This document shows, piece after piece, positions 30,885-40,253 of a stretch of 43,116 nucleotides of DNA. The DNA is taken from contig CAKRDK010000020.1 in assembly GCA_934309475.1 (NCBI GenBank), positions 1-43,116 on the forward strand, given 5' to 3'. The notes under the pieces were generated by a model. It was not told where the DNA came from. It was given only the letters and a program-made list of their open reading frames with translations, and did not search any database. The translations under genes were made by a program, and so were the position numbers. Source of the DNA: an uncultured Roseburia sp. GTDB lineage: Bacteria; Bacillota; Clostridia; Lachnospirales; Lachnospiraceae. Every line of letters begins with the position of its first letter. Position 1 is the first letter of the stretch.

Positions 30885-32660
30885 CTATTCTGCCGGAGCG
30901 TAATCAAACGTAACGCTTATCGTCTCCACCTTTTCTAAATCATCCGGATTCAACAATGTTGCAGATGCCCCCATCAGGCTTCCATCCACTGTTCTTGCTT
31001 CCTCCGGTATCTCTTTTACCCACTCATTGTAGAGATTCACACGGGTACACTTTTCATCATCGCTCGTCGTGCATGGTTTTCCATTTAATGTGTAACTTTC
31101 CCCGTTAATTTCTACATCTGTAATTGTAACAATGTAGCCCGGATACAAAAGTTCTCCATTGGCAATGCCAAGCGCAGAAAAAGCGGTTCCAACCGCGTAA
31201 CCTCCGTCTGTTCCGGTAAAATCAAGGCTGACCGTATAGGTTCCGGCTCCGGTAATTTCGGCATCTGTCGCAACAACGCCGTCCGTCTTCGACTCCGGAT
31301 CATATTCATCCCCAACGCTGTAGGTAATGCCCCAGTCTCCGCTGTTATACATAATCCACGCGGTCGCACTGTCATCATCCACTGTCGTATCCACCTCAAG
31401 TTTATCTGCTGCTGCCGCATAGGCTTCTTCCAATGCATTTTGGGCATTTTCTTTGATTTCTTCCTCTGTCAGGTCTGACTGTGCGGCCAGGCTTCTCTCC
31501 TGATAAAGTTCTGCCACATCATCATAGAGGAATTTCCCTTCGGTACGATCAAAGAGATTGCTGCAATCCCAAAGCATCGGACAGTAACCATACAAATCAC
31601 AGTTATAAAGCAGATTTCCTGCAAAATCACAATAATTGTCTTTGATTGTGCCGTCTTTGTTAAGCATCGCAGCATATTCTCCGATGACAACGCCATAGCC
31701 TTCCTCTGTAAACTTGCTCAGTTCCTCCATGAGGGAATTCTGCTCTTCGTAATTTTTCTTGCTTCCCCAGTTTGTGATACTGGTGGTTCCGCAATATCCC
31801 CATGGCGTGTAAAAATGCACTGACACAAGCAGTTTACCCTTTGCCGTATCTTCCGGCATCGTAAAACGGTCATCACAGGTCATCTCAATATCTGTGTTAT
31901 AACCCGCTATCAGAAGAAAACGGTTCGCATTATTTCCGCATGTACTGCGAATCGTATCCACGAATGTCTGATTGATTTTGTTGGTCATCTCATAACATTC
32001 ATCCTCGGAAAGTGCACCGGAATCCTCGCATACATCGATATCGTTTAAGCGTGAACCGAGTTCTTCGTTTGCGGACTCAAAAATCAGGTAGTCCGAATAA
32101 TTTTTATACCGCTCTGCAATCTGTGTCCACATGGAAACATACTGCTCCATCGCTTCTTCCCTGGTCGCTTCCGTCTCGGAACCAAATTTGCCCCACCAGC
32201 TTCCATCCCAGTGGTCGTTGATGATCACATACATATCTTCGTTCAATGCATAGTTGATAATCTCCTCCACACGGTCTAAATATGCCTCTCCAATGGTGTA
32301 ATCTCCGCTCTCATAGTCCATCATATTCGTCCATGCAACCGGAATTCTAAGTGAATCGAAACCGGCTTCCTTCATCGCCGTAATCATCTCCTGCGTTGTC
32401 TCCGGCTGTCCCCAGTAAGTCTCATACGCAGAAACATCCGCATCCGTCCCTAAGTCAAGATGACCATACGCCTCCATGGTGTTGCCCAGATTAATTCCGT
32501 TTCCCATCAGTTTTACAACCTCAACGGACGTCAAATCTTTCCGGACCTCCCCCTTCGAAACGCCAAATACCCCTGCTTTCCTAAATCCCAACAAGCCCAG
32601 CACCACAATCACAACCGCTGCCACGACTCCAATCAGAACTCCCTTTTTTCCTTTTCCCAT
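30885..32660 (-). CDS. Membrane-anchored GH5 cellulase (endo-beta-glucanase) with C-terminal beta-sandwich
   Basis: 591 residues. The N-terminus MGKGKKGVLIGVVAAVVIVVLGLLGF is a membrane anchor or uncleaved signal. The GH5 barrel (about 45-400) starts LMGNGINLGNTMEAYG, then GFDSLRIPVAW and VIINDHWDG. The proton donor is Glu199 (FESANEE) and the nucleophile Glu328 (VVIGEYA). Residues about 425-591 form a beta-sandwich (AWIMYNSGDWGITYSVGDEYD...GAGTYTVSLDFTG), which looks like a carbohydrate-binding module, family not assigned. It should cut beta-1,4-glucans at the cell surface; mannan or xyloglucan activity is also possible in GH5. GGAGAAGAAGGT precedes the ATG. Confidence 0.92.
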   Translation of the reverse strand: MGKGKKGVLIGVVAAVVIVVLGLLGFRKAGVFGVSKGEVRKDLTSVEVVKLMGNGINLGNTMEAYGHLDLGTDADVSAYETYWGQPETTQEMITAMKEAGFDSLRIPVAWTNMMDYESGDYTIGEAYLDRVEEIINYALNEDMYVIINDHWDGSWWGKFGSETEATREEAMEQYVSMWTQIAERYKNYSDYLIFESANEELGSRLNDIDVCEDSGALSEDECYEMTNKINQTFVDTIRSTCGNNANRFLLIAGYNTDIEMTCDDRFTMPEDTAKGKLLVSVHFYTPWGYCGTTSITNWGSKKNYEEQNSLMEELSKFTEEGYGVVIGEYAAMLNKDGTIKDNYCDFAGNLLYNCDLYGYCPMLWDCSNLFDRTEGKFLYDDVAELYQERSLAAQSDLTEEEIKENAQNALEEAYAAAADKLEVDTTVDDDSATAWIMYNSGDWGITYSVGDEYDPESKTDGVVATDAEITGAGTYTVSLDFTGTDGGYAVGTAFSALGIANGELLYPGYIVTITDVEINGESYTLNGKPCTTSDDEKCTRVNLYNEWVKEIPEEARTVDGSLMGASATLLNPDDLEKVETISVTFDYAPAE

Positions 32661-32723
32661 ACCTTCTTCTCCTTCAAAATTAATCCCACAGACGATGCAT
32701 GAACTTCTCTCAAAGCGTAGATT

Positions 32724-32863
32724 AATATGGAAGAATTTATAATTTTATAAGAAGACATTTGGAGCCCGTCGGTTCTTAGCGACCGTACTTTGGTCGCTTA
32801 GCACCGCTACGCGCGACAATAGCGAAAGCGTGTCTTCGTTAAAATTGTAAATTCTTCCATATT
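32724..32863. repeat. 140-bp palindromic element with internal hairpins
   Basis: The left arm 32724-32757 and right arm 32831-32863 share AATATGGAAGAATTTA, AATTTTA and GAAGACA as reverse complements, about 30 of 34 positions. Inside are AGCGACC/GGTCGCT (32778-32798) and CGCTA/TAGCG (32805-32824). The design (long outer stem, short GC-rich inner hairpins) resembles the larger element at 6727-7059, but the sequences differ. There is no gene in 32661-32981. The parts outside the arms show nothing else that I can identify. Confidence 0.7.
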
Positions 32864-32981
32864 TCACTACCCCTTTGAGCAGTAAGTTCCACCCTCTCTG
32901 TCCTTCCTTTTGAAGTGTACACCAGATATGCCCTACGAAAAAACGGTAGAAATCAGAGGTATTTCACTATAAAATTTCGTT

Positions 32982-35549
32982 TTATTTTTCTTCTTTTAAA
33001 ACATAGCAGTTTCTGCCCCGGCGTTTTGCCTCATAAACGGCTTCATCTGCCAACTGAAACATTTCATCGTACGTTATCTTTTCTCTCCTGCAATAAATTG
33101 CACCTACACTTGCAGTCACACGCACCTGCGCCTTTTCATCTGAAAAAACTTCCTCTAATTTGCTGACGGTACGCGCTAATTTTTCCTGAAACGTCTCTTT
33201 CGGAATATCTTTGACAAAGATACAGTATTCATCCCCTCCAAAACGGGATACCAGATCATAGTTTGCAAAAATAACCTGAAGTTTTCTTGCCGCCTTCTGG
33301 ATTGCATAATCTCCCATTGCATGTCCTAATGTATCATTAACATCCTTAAAGTGGTCTAAATCCACAAAAATCATTCCGGTTGCTGCCGCGGATGCCGCAT
33401 CAAGATACGCCACAGTCTCTTCGTAGAACGTTCTTTTATTTAAAAGTCCTGTGAGCCCATCCGTTCTTGACTGAATCTCTAACTGCTCTTTTTCCTTGAC
33501 TTCGCAGTCTACATCCTCGATTTTTCCAACTACAGATACTAATTGCTCGTTTGCATCGTAAAGAGGGAGGCAGGTAACTTTACACCAGATATCCTCACCA
33601 TCGCCTGTCTGAACACGCAGCTGCTCCTCGGTCGCCTTTTTTTCCTCTATCATATGATAAAATGCTTTTTTCACAACAAGCTCGTCCTCCGGATGCACAT
33701 GCAGAACCTTCATAAAATTCTGCACATTAAACTCGTCGATTTTCTTGGGAATCTCCCAGCCAAATTTTTCCCTAATCTGCGCGGTGGACATCAACGACTC
33801 CTCATTGATTCCAATTTCATAAAGCAGGTCGTTCGAATGCTCAAACACAAGCTGATAACGCTTCTGCTGCAGGAACGTTCTGCGCTCTTCCTCCTTTTGC
33901 AATGCCTCAGCGCGCGCCCGCAGCGAATAAATGTAAATCAGGGCTCCCGCAATTATCACAAGAAGAATTCCACCAGTTACAAGCATAAATCTGTAGTGAT
34001 AAAAAAAGTCTCCTAATGTATACTGATATTTGTTGACATCCATCTGCGAAATGATAATATCATCCATCTCTTCGTCCGTAATCTGTGACAGTGCCTTGTT
34101 TATGATATTTATCAACTGTACTTCCTGACTGGCATCTTTATTTTCAAAAAGAATCGTCGCAAAACACAGCTTTGTCTCGATGCCTTCCGCCGGAACAATT
34201 CCCATGCCTTCATACTCCGGACGGTCAAGCCAGTTCTCTGCCACATACTGATTTGTCATCAGAAGATCTGCATCTCCCTTCCGGACTGCCTCAAAACACT
34301 CCTCCACTGTGTCATACTCCGCAATATCAAATCCGGGATATTCCTGCACAATAACCTTCGGCAGCGTCTTTGAACCGGTCGAAATTGCAACCTTTAAACT
34401 GTCGCTCTTGGAAAATTTAAGATTCTTTTTTCCAACTAATATCCTTCGCGATGAAAAATACGAGTTGCTCATAACCATACCGGTTGTGTTACGATTTACA
34501 TTGTTATACTCTACGCCTGTAATTAAATCTATCTGGTTGTCCTGAATATACGAATAGCCAATTGTTCCGCTTCCAATTGGCACATATTCAAATTGAAGTC
34601 CACTAATTTCCTGTATCCTGTCAAAGATATCCCTGGAAATACCGGATAACTCCCCGGTCTTTTCATCACAGTCCGAAACAGGTGCATTTCCCTGCACATA
34701 ACCGACCCGGACTGTTCCATGTGATGCAATAAATTCACGGTCCTTCGCTGAAAAAAACTGATAATTGTAAACCGGATAGTACGTCTGCATCAGTTCCGAC
34801 TCCAAATCCGGGTAGGATGCCTTGATATTCTGCATGGCATCATCTAATTCGGCCAACAGTTCATCGTTCCCCTTCCATGTTGCAAAATAGATAGGATTCG
34901 GCGAAAAACGTGCAAGAATCTTATACTTTTCCCCGCACATCATCAGATTGGAAACTGCTGCATCCACGACTCCATTATCCAATGCGTGAAGCACATCCTC
35001 CGGTGTTGCATAGTAACGCATATTGACTGCAAACTTATTTTCCTTCATATATCTGGTAAAATACTCGGTCGCCGGAGAATCCTGTACGACTGCCACCGTA
35101 ATACCACGCAGTTTTTCAAAGTCCTCATAATAAAAAGTCTCGTCCTCTTTCTGTGTGACAAGCATCGTGTACTCGGTTCCGAGAGAATATGCGCTGAAAT
35201 CATATGTCTCAAGCTTCTGTGCCGACTTCTGACACGGTGCTAATAAATCAATCTCTTTGTCTGCGAGTTTCTCTTCTCCATCTTTTGTATCCTCCAGCTC
35301 GACGTATTCATAATTCCAGCCCGTAATGCTTGCGACCGCCCTCAGATAATCCTGCCCATAACCGACTACGTTTTCATCACTGTCGTAATCTAAAAAGCCT
35401 TCGATTTTGTTTACACCGATTCGTACCGTCTTCCCTGTCGGTTTCAAACCCATGGGCAATATCTGTGCCTCTACCGTCATGTATCCCAAGAAACTGCATA
35501 TGCAGATTGCAATGCAGATAAATCCTTTTACAAAATGTTTCCTCGTCAT
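32982..35549 (-). CDS. Sensor diguanylate cyclase: two solute-binding domains, one membrane segment, PAS and GGDEF
   Basis: 855 residues. A signal or anchor (about 8-28) precedes two periplasmic-type binding domains (SBP_bac_3), about 40-265 and 275-505: VRIGVNKIEGFLDYD and VRVGYVQGNAPVSDC are their first strands. A transmembrane helix follows (about 518-540), then a PAS domain (about 575-690) and GGDEF (about 695-850). The signature reads RFGGDEY at about residue 770, which should be active. The inhibitory RxxD site five residues before it is ANYD, so feedback inhibition by c-di-GMP is probably absent. The protein likely senses an amino acid or similar ligand outside and makes c-di-GMP inside. 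Confidence 0.93.
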   Translation of the reverse strand: MTRKHFVKGFICIAICICSFLGYMTVEAQILPMGLKPTGKTVRIGVNKIEGFLDYDSDENVVGYGQDYLRAVASITGWNYEYVELEDTKDGEEKLADKEIDLLAPCQKSAQKLETYDFSAYSLGTEYTMLVTQKEDETFYYEDFEKLRGITVAVVQDSPATEYFTRYMKENKFAVNMRYYATPEDVLHALDNGVVDAAVSNLMMCGEKYKILARFSPNPIYFATWKGNDELLAELDDAMQNIKASYPDLESELMQTYYPVYNYQFFSAKDREFIASHGTVRVGYVQGNAPVSDCDEKTGELSGISRDIFDRIQEISGLQFEYVPIGSGTIGYSYIQDNQIDLITGVEYNNVNRNTTGMVMSNSYFSSRRILVGKKNLKFSKSDSLKVAISTGSKTLPKVIVQEYPGFDIAEYDTVEECFEAVRKGDADLLMTNQYVAENWLDRPEYEGMGIVPAEGIETKLCFATILFENKDASQEVQLINIINKALSQITDEEMDDIIISQMDVNKYQYTLGDFFYHYRFMLVTGGILLVIIAGALIYIYSLRARAEALQKEEERRTFLQQKRYQLVFEHSNDLLYEIGINEESLMSTAQIREKFGWEIPKKIDEFNVQNFMKVLHVHPEDELVVKKAFYHMIEEKKATEEQLRVQTGDGEDIWCKVTCLPLYDANEQLVSVVGKIEDVDCEVKEKEQLEIQSRTDGLTGLLNKRTFYEETVAYLDAASAAATGMIFVDLDHFKDVNDTLGHAMGDYAIQKAARKLQVIFANYDLVSRFGGDEYCIFVKDIPKETFQEKLARTVSKLEEVFSDEKAQVRVTASVGAIYCRREKITYDEMFQLADEAVYEAKRRGRNCYVLKEEK

Positions 35550-35652
35550 TCCATCTACTCTCCCTAGTACTTCTGCAAGCTACTCCTGTACTTGTATTTT
35601 ACCATACTTCGGGATTCCGTTACTGGTCAATTCATGCATGTTTCTTCTTATT

Positions 35653-36072
35653 TCACCCTGTCTCGTCCATTTTCGTGCGCTGCACTGCTCCATGCGGGTG
35701 ATGTGGGGGTGCATACACCGATGAAATCTTCAAAACACTCCGTCCTGCATTATAAATATTATGCCAGGTTCCCGCCGGGACAAAAATTACGTCTCCCCTT
35801 GAAACATTCTGCCGAAACTCACACCTCTCCCTTGTCTCGCCCATTTTTACAACTGCATTTCCCTGCTCAATCCGAATCATCTGATCCGTATTGGCATGAC
35901 ATTCCAAACCAATCTCTCCTCTGATTGGAATACACATCAGCGTCATCTGCAGATGACATCCCGTCCAGATTGCTGTCCGGAAATTCTGGTTCTGCATAGC
36001 CGCCCACTCCACATTTACCGCCCATGGCTCCAGTCCGCAGTCCGTCCGGCACACACAATGTTCGTGCTCCAT
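35653..36072 (-). CDS. Cupin-domain protein
   Basis: 139 residues, cytoplasmic. The second cupin motif GDVIFVPAGTWHNIYN matches G-x5-P-x-G-x2-H-x3-N exactly (His104). The first, ECHANTDQMIRIEQG, keeps His59 but has Asn where the second His usually stands. A metal site with fewer His is likely. It might be a sugar isomerase-like or small-molecule-binding protein; the HPHG near the end is also notable. GAGGTAAGT precedes the ATG. Neighbouring genes give no clue. Confidence 0.85.
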   Translation of the reverse strand: MEHEHCVCRTDCGLEPWAVNVEWAAMQNQNFRTAIWTGCHLQMTLMCIPIRGEIGLECHANTDQMIRIEQGNAVVKMGETRERCEFRQNVSRGDVIFVPAGTWHNIYNAGRSVLKISSVYAPPHHPHGAVQRTKMDETG

Positions 36073-36150
36073 ACTTACCTCGATTTTGTTGTTTGATGTT
36101 ATTGTATGTTGGTTGGAAGGGGAGGTGACAATGGGGTTGGAATGGAGTGC

Positions 36151-36747
36151 TCATGATAAATTCATTGCATAAAGCCTGACTTCATCTATTCTATAACAGT
36201 AGTCAGAAATTTCCTTGCGTCGTGAAGGCTTTACCTCAAATATCATTTCTTCAACACCATATATTTCCCCAACATTCTCCCGGTTCAAAAACCAATCTGC
36301 TTTTGAAGGACGCGCATAGCAACGCAGCCAGTTCTGTTCCTTAACATTATAAAAACCTTGTGCCAAATACCAGTGATTCGCTGGCTCATCTTCCTGCGTC
36401 CATACTTCACAATATTGGATGCCTTCCCCTATTAGCTGCTTTTTAGCTTCGTCCCATAGAGCAGCCGCAATATGCATTCTACGATATTCCGGCAACACAG
36501 CCAAATGCCAAATTACAGCTCCTCTTTGTTTCCCTGCTACACATAAACTTCCCACTTCATTTTCTATTTCTACATCAATCAAGCCAATAATTTTTCCATC
36601 TTCTTCCGCCACAAGACAAATCGAGTCATTCTCATAAATTTCCCTTTGAGTTAAAACATCGTTGTAATAGGAACAGTCCAAAAATGAAAGAACACGGCAT
36701 CTCAGCCATCCCAACTCGTCCTTCTTTGTATATTCTCTGATTACCAT
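36151..36747 (-). CDS. GNAT-family N-acetyltransferase
   Basis: 198 residues. The acetyl-CoA fold is clear in the first 150: MVIREYTKKDELGWLRCRVLSFLD, ICLVAEEDGKIIGLIDVEIE, IWHLAVLPEYRRMHIAAALWDEAKKQL (the CoA loop RRMHIA, a variant of Q/RxxGxG/A), and HWYLAQGFYNV. The substrate is unknown. GGAGGATAATTTA precedes the ATG. Confidence 0.88.
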   Translation of the reverse strand: MVIREYTKKDELGWLRCRVLSFLDCSYYNDVLTQREIYENDSICLVAEEDGKIIGLIDVEIENEVGSLCVAGKQRGAVIWHLAVLPEYRRMHIAAALWDEAKKQLIGEGIQYCEVWTQEDEPANHWYLAQGFYNVKEQNWLRCYARPSKADWFLNRENVGEIYGVEEMIFEVKPSRRKEISDYCYRIDEVRLYAMNLS

Positions 36748-36910
36748 TAAATTATCCTCCGTTCGATACTTTTCTGATACATTCTACAAATACTGTACTT
36801 TTGATAGTCATTTCTTTTGTACAATTAATTTCTGCATACGAACCACCATTTCACCAGTCCTCTCGTTGTCCCCAAAAAGTTCTTCTGTTTCCCTGTTGCC
36901 ACAAATCCAC

Positions 36911-39460
36911 CTATTCCATACGGATTCTTTCCACAAGGCTCTCCCTGCTCATCTTTTCAAACTGATACTTAGGTATGACATAGGCGATTACAAGCAAAAT
37001 CGGAATCATAAGCAGACAAGGCACTATTGTAAGATGCATCCGAAAGAAAAATGCCCTGCCGATTGTATTCGATAAAATCTCCTCCGAACCAAACACAACT
37101 AGCAATACTGCAATCACAAATGCGCCTCCCAAATACAGAAAGCCCTCAGCCACCAGCATTTTCGCCACCTGCTTTTTCGTCATTCCCACAACTTCCAAAA
37201 GTGCCAGTTCCTTTCTTCTGCTGATTACAGAGGTTGCCGTAGTATTAAAGAAATTCATAATGCCGATAAAAGCTAAAATGAGGGCAAGAAAACCACCAAT
37301 CATATAGTATTTGCTGACAAACCGCTGAAAGCTCTCTTTCATATCCAATACAGAAAGTACATTAATCATATCATTTTCTTTCAAAACATTCTCGTCAATG
37401 TATGCTTTTACCTGCTTATCCCTGCCCTTCTTTGCATCAATCGCCGCATACATGGCTGATTCATTTCCCGTCTGACTGATATATTCATCCTCCGGAACCA
37501 ATACTGTAATGTAAATGAGGTCTGCATACGGATAATCCAATGCGTATGGCATCAGGGCTTCTCCCAGCACCTCATAATCCTTCTCATTTCCATTTTGGTA
37601 CTTCATTTGAAAAGTATCTCCTGTCTGATAGTAAGAAACAGGATGCTCTGCAAATTTATCGCCATAATCTACAATCACATAATCTCCGCTTTTAAATTTA
37701 TCCCAGGATGGCTTTTCCCCTCTCCATTCCAGCTTGTCAAAGACAGCCTGACTGATTCCAAGGAAATGGACATTTACAGTGTTAGTCGCTTTTGCATCCT
37801 CCCAAATCTGCTTTTCATAGTCATTCCAGTTCTCCTCGTATTTGTCTGCCAATGACTCCCAAATTTTAAGAAGCTCCGGCTCCATCTGGTGAGTTTCCTT
37901 TGAATAATATACATATCCGGTTTTCTCACTTTCCGGACATTCATTCAGAATCTCCTTGATTTCGGGTGTAATACCATTGAAATTGGTATTGGACAAATCG
38001 GCTGTCATCTGATCCAGTTGAAAATCTGCTGTTAATAACACGTTTTTGTAAGACTCAAAATCATAGCCTTGCACCAGCATCACAATACTGTTGACCACCA
38101 CCATAGACAGGGCAATGGAAAGCATAACAATCAATCCCTTTTTCCAGTTCCGGAACACATTTTGAACCGCCATGCCCCACCAGCTTACAGAAGTATTCTT
38201 TTTTATTTTCCTCTGTGACTGCTCTCCTTCTGCCAGACGCAGGGCTTCCACTGGCGAAACTCTTTCCACCATTTTGCAAGCCTGCAGGCTGGAGAGGTAG
38301 ACCGTCAAAAGTGTCAAAAGCGCTGCGACAATAAAAATCAATGGGTTTGCTGACACAACGGTCTGAGTCGTCTGCCCTGCCTGTGCGCTGATATTGCTGT
38401 CTGCTGTAAGTGATGGAGCCATACAAAGCCCTGCCAGATATCCACACAGCAAACCAATAGGAATACCAATTGCCGACAGTCTCCATGCCTGCATACGCAC
38501 AATTTTTTTGAGCTGTTTTCCTGTTGTTCCCACATTCTTTAGTAAGCCATAGGCTCTTATATCCGTTTTCACAGAAATATTAAAAATATTATAGATAATC
38601 AAATATCCTGCCAGTATCACAAAAAGAATCATTACTGCAAGCGAAGAAAATGAAAAGGAATCCTCCTCAAAAAGATTGTATGCAGGATTTACCTCCATTC
38701 CCGTTCCTGCTTTCGTAAATCCCGCTGCCTTAGATATCTTTTCAGTTTTCTCCTCCAGCTTCCAGAGGTTCTTATACCATACGCAATACTCCAGACCTCC
38801 GTTATAAATGCCATTTTCTAATTCTTCCTTGGTAACATGATAGCGATTCTCCTCTGCATATGCTTTAGATACCCAGACCATCTGTCCTAAAACAGCCTTG
38901 TCTCCCTGCCAGAATCCACACACCTTAAAGGTATCCGTCTTGTACTGTTTAAGTGTCGGATTTACTTCCCAGGTCAGTGTCACTTCTTCCCCAATCTCAG
39001 GCGTGACCCCCAGAGCCTCCAGTATCATGCTGCTGAGTGCTACTTCATTTTCCTTCTCCGGCAGTCTTCCTGTGGTCGGCAGACAATTAAAGCTTTCTGC
39101 CATATTTTCATCCCCATATCGTACTTCTACAGAAAAGCCCAGCCGCTCATCCATTCCAGCTCCCAGAAAAATACCTGAACCATATCGTTCCACGTCTTCG
39201 CTTTGCCCAATTATCTGCTGTAAACTCTGTGCATCTTCTTCTGACAAATTCTGTGCAGTGGCATGGGCTGAATCCATAAACTGTTTTATTTCTGTTGCTC
39301 TCCGTGAAAGAATCATGGACACGCTGCCCACAAAAAGGCTGGTAAATAATAGCGATGTCAATGCGATTGCAATGACAGCAATTATATTTCTAGCCCGGTT
39401 CATTTTCATAAAACGCTTAGTCAATAAGCTCAGGGTCTCTTTGTTCTCTACCTTTATCAT
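36911..39460 (-). CDS. ABC transporter permease, FtsX/MacB-like
   Basis: 849 residues. One N-terminal transmembrane helix (about 24-47: ARNIIAVIAIALTSLLFTSL) is followed by an extracytoplasmic part and a first FtsX-type three-helix block (about 270-405). After a second single-helix start (WKKGLIVMLSIALSMVVVNSIVML, about 445) comes a large outside domain, and a final FtsX block (about 715-845: YYMIGGFLALILAFIGIMNFFNTTATSVISRRKELALLEVVGMTKKQVAKML). This duplicated design is found in MacB-like and antimicrobial-peptide or lipid exporters that use conformational force. It follows the ATPase gene by 14 bp. Confidence 0.92.
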   Translation of the reverse strand: MIKVENKETLSLLTKRFMKMNRARNIIAVIAIALTSLLFTSLFVGSVSMILSRRATEIKQFMDSAHATAQNLSEEDAQSLQQIIGQSEDVERYGSGIFLGAGMDERLGFSVEVRYGDENMAESFNCLPTTGRLPEKENEVALSSMILEALGVTPEIGEEVTLTWEVNPTLKQYKTDTFKVCGFWQGDKAVLGQMVWVSKAYAEENRYHVTKEELENGIYNGGLEYCVWYKNLWKLEEKTEKISKAAGFTKAGTGMEVNPAYNLFEEDSFSFSSLAVMILFVILAGYLIIYNIFNISVKTDIRAYGLLKNVGTTGKQLKKIVRMQAWRLSAIGIPIGLLCGYLAGLCMAPSLTADSNISAQAGQTTQTVVSANPLIFIVAALLTLLTVYLSSLQACKMVERVSPVEALRLAEGEQSQRKIKKNTSVSWWGMAVQNVFRNWKKGLIVMLSIALSMVVVNSIVMLVQGYDFESYKNVLLTADFQLDQMTADLSNTNFNGITPEIKEILNECPESEKTGYVYYSKETHQMEPELLKIWESLADKYEENWNDYEKQIWEDAKATNTVNVHFLGISQAVFDKLEWRGEKPSWDKFKSGDYVIVDYGDKFAEHPVSYYQTGDTFQMKYQNGNEKDYEVLGEALMPYALDYPYADLIYITVLVPEDEYISQTGNESAMYAAIDAKKGRDKQVKAYIDENVLKENDMINVLSVLDMKESFQRFVSKYYMIGGFLALILAFIGIMNFFNTTATSVISRRKELALLEVVGMTKKQVAKMLVAEGFLYLGGAFVIAVLLVVFGSEEILSNTIGRAFFFRMHLTIVPCLLMIPILLVIAYVIPKYQFEKMSRESLVERIRME

Positions 39461-39474
39461 ACAATCACCCCCTG

Positions 39475-40155
39475 CTATACCAGACCGCTGTCTGAGACGA
39501 TTTTTCCATCTTCAATCTGCAATATCCGGTCTGCCATCTGGGCAATCTCCTCATTGTGGGTAATCATCACTATTGTCTGATGAAAACGCTGACTGGTCAC
39601 TTTTAAAAGTCCCAGCACATCCTGACTTGTCTTTGAGTCCAGATTGCCGGTAGGTTCATCTGCCAGTAAAATGGCGGGCTTTGAGGCTAATGCCCTGGCA
39701 ATTGCCACCCTCTGCTGCTGTCCTCCTGACAAGGCATTTGGCATATTTTTAAGCTTAGACCCAATACCTAATGTGTCAACAATTTCATCTATATAGCTTT
39801 TCTCAATATTTTTGCCTTCCAGTTTTACCGGTAGGATAATATTCTCCCACACATTTAACATGGGCACCAGATTATATTGTTGAAATACAAAGCCAATATT
39901 CCTGCGCCTGAAAATAGTGAGTTCATCCGCTGTCATATGGCTTAAGTCCTGCCCATCCACAATCACCTGTCCTGATGTGGGATTGTCCAGTCCGCCTATA
40001 ATATGCAGCATGGTAGACTTTCCGCTTCCGGAAGTTCCGACTATGGCTGTAAACTCGCCCTTTTCCACTTCCAGATTGACATCATCCAATGCTATGACTT
40101 TTGTCTCTCCCTGCCCATATACTTTTCGTAAATCCACTGCTTTTAATATATTCAT
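39475..40155 (-). CDS. ABC transporter ATP-binding protein, MacB/LolD type
   Basis: 226 residues. Walker A GTSGSGKST (40-48), Q-loop in FVFQQYNLVPMLNVWENI, signature LSGGQQQRVAIARAL, Walker B ILLADEPTGNLDSKT, and the H-loop MITHN. This is the subfamily that powers FtsX-like permeases. AGGAGGATGAC precedes the ATG. The two-component genes lie just upstream, with a terminator in between, a layout common for regulated peptide-antibiotic exporters. Confidence 0.95.
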   Translation of the reverse strand: MNILKAVDLRKVYGQGETKVIALDDVNLEVEKGEFTAIVGTSGSGKSTMLHIIGGLDNPTSGQVIVDGQDLSHMTADELTIFRRRNIGFVFQQYNLVPMLNVWENIILPVKLEGKNIEKSYIDEIVDTLGIGSKLKNMPNALSGGQQQRVAIARALASKPAILLADEPTGNLDSKTSQDVLGLLKVTSQRFHQTIVMITHNEEIAQMADRILQIEDGKIVSDSGLV

Positions 40156-40169
40156 GTCATCCTCCTGCT

Positions 40170-40202
40170 AAAAAAGCCTGTATTGATTTTTACAATACAG
40201 AC
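40170..40202 (-). terminator. Terminator after the histidine kinase gene, in front of the ABC genes
   Basis: GTCTGTATTG (40193-40202), a 7-nt loop and CAATACAGGC (40176-40185) form a 10-bp stem with one G-U pair, then TTTTTT (40170-40175). It lies 51 bp after the kinase stop and 15 bp before the ABC ATPase start codon. It therefore separates the regulator and transporter units, or acts as an attenuator. Confidence 0.8.
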
Positions 40203-40253
40203 TTTATCATGACAATGTCTCAAGCTTGTTTCTGAAATATTACAGTTTTGATA
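40203..40253 (-). promoter_or_regulatory. Possible control region of the ABC operon
   Basis: On the minus strand the interval has the 8-bp palindrome CAAGCTTG and GACATTGTC close together. A TTGTCA box is followed 17 bp later by TAAAAA. This is where a response-regulator site would be expected, but the promoter match is weak. Confidence 0.3.

Noticed and set aside
38898..39563. 221-codon plus-strand frame
   Set aside because: Antisense to the ABC permease and ATPase; no start site, Ser-rich shadow composition.
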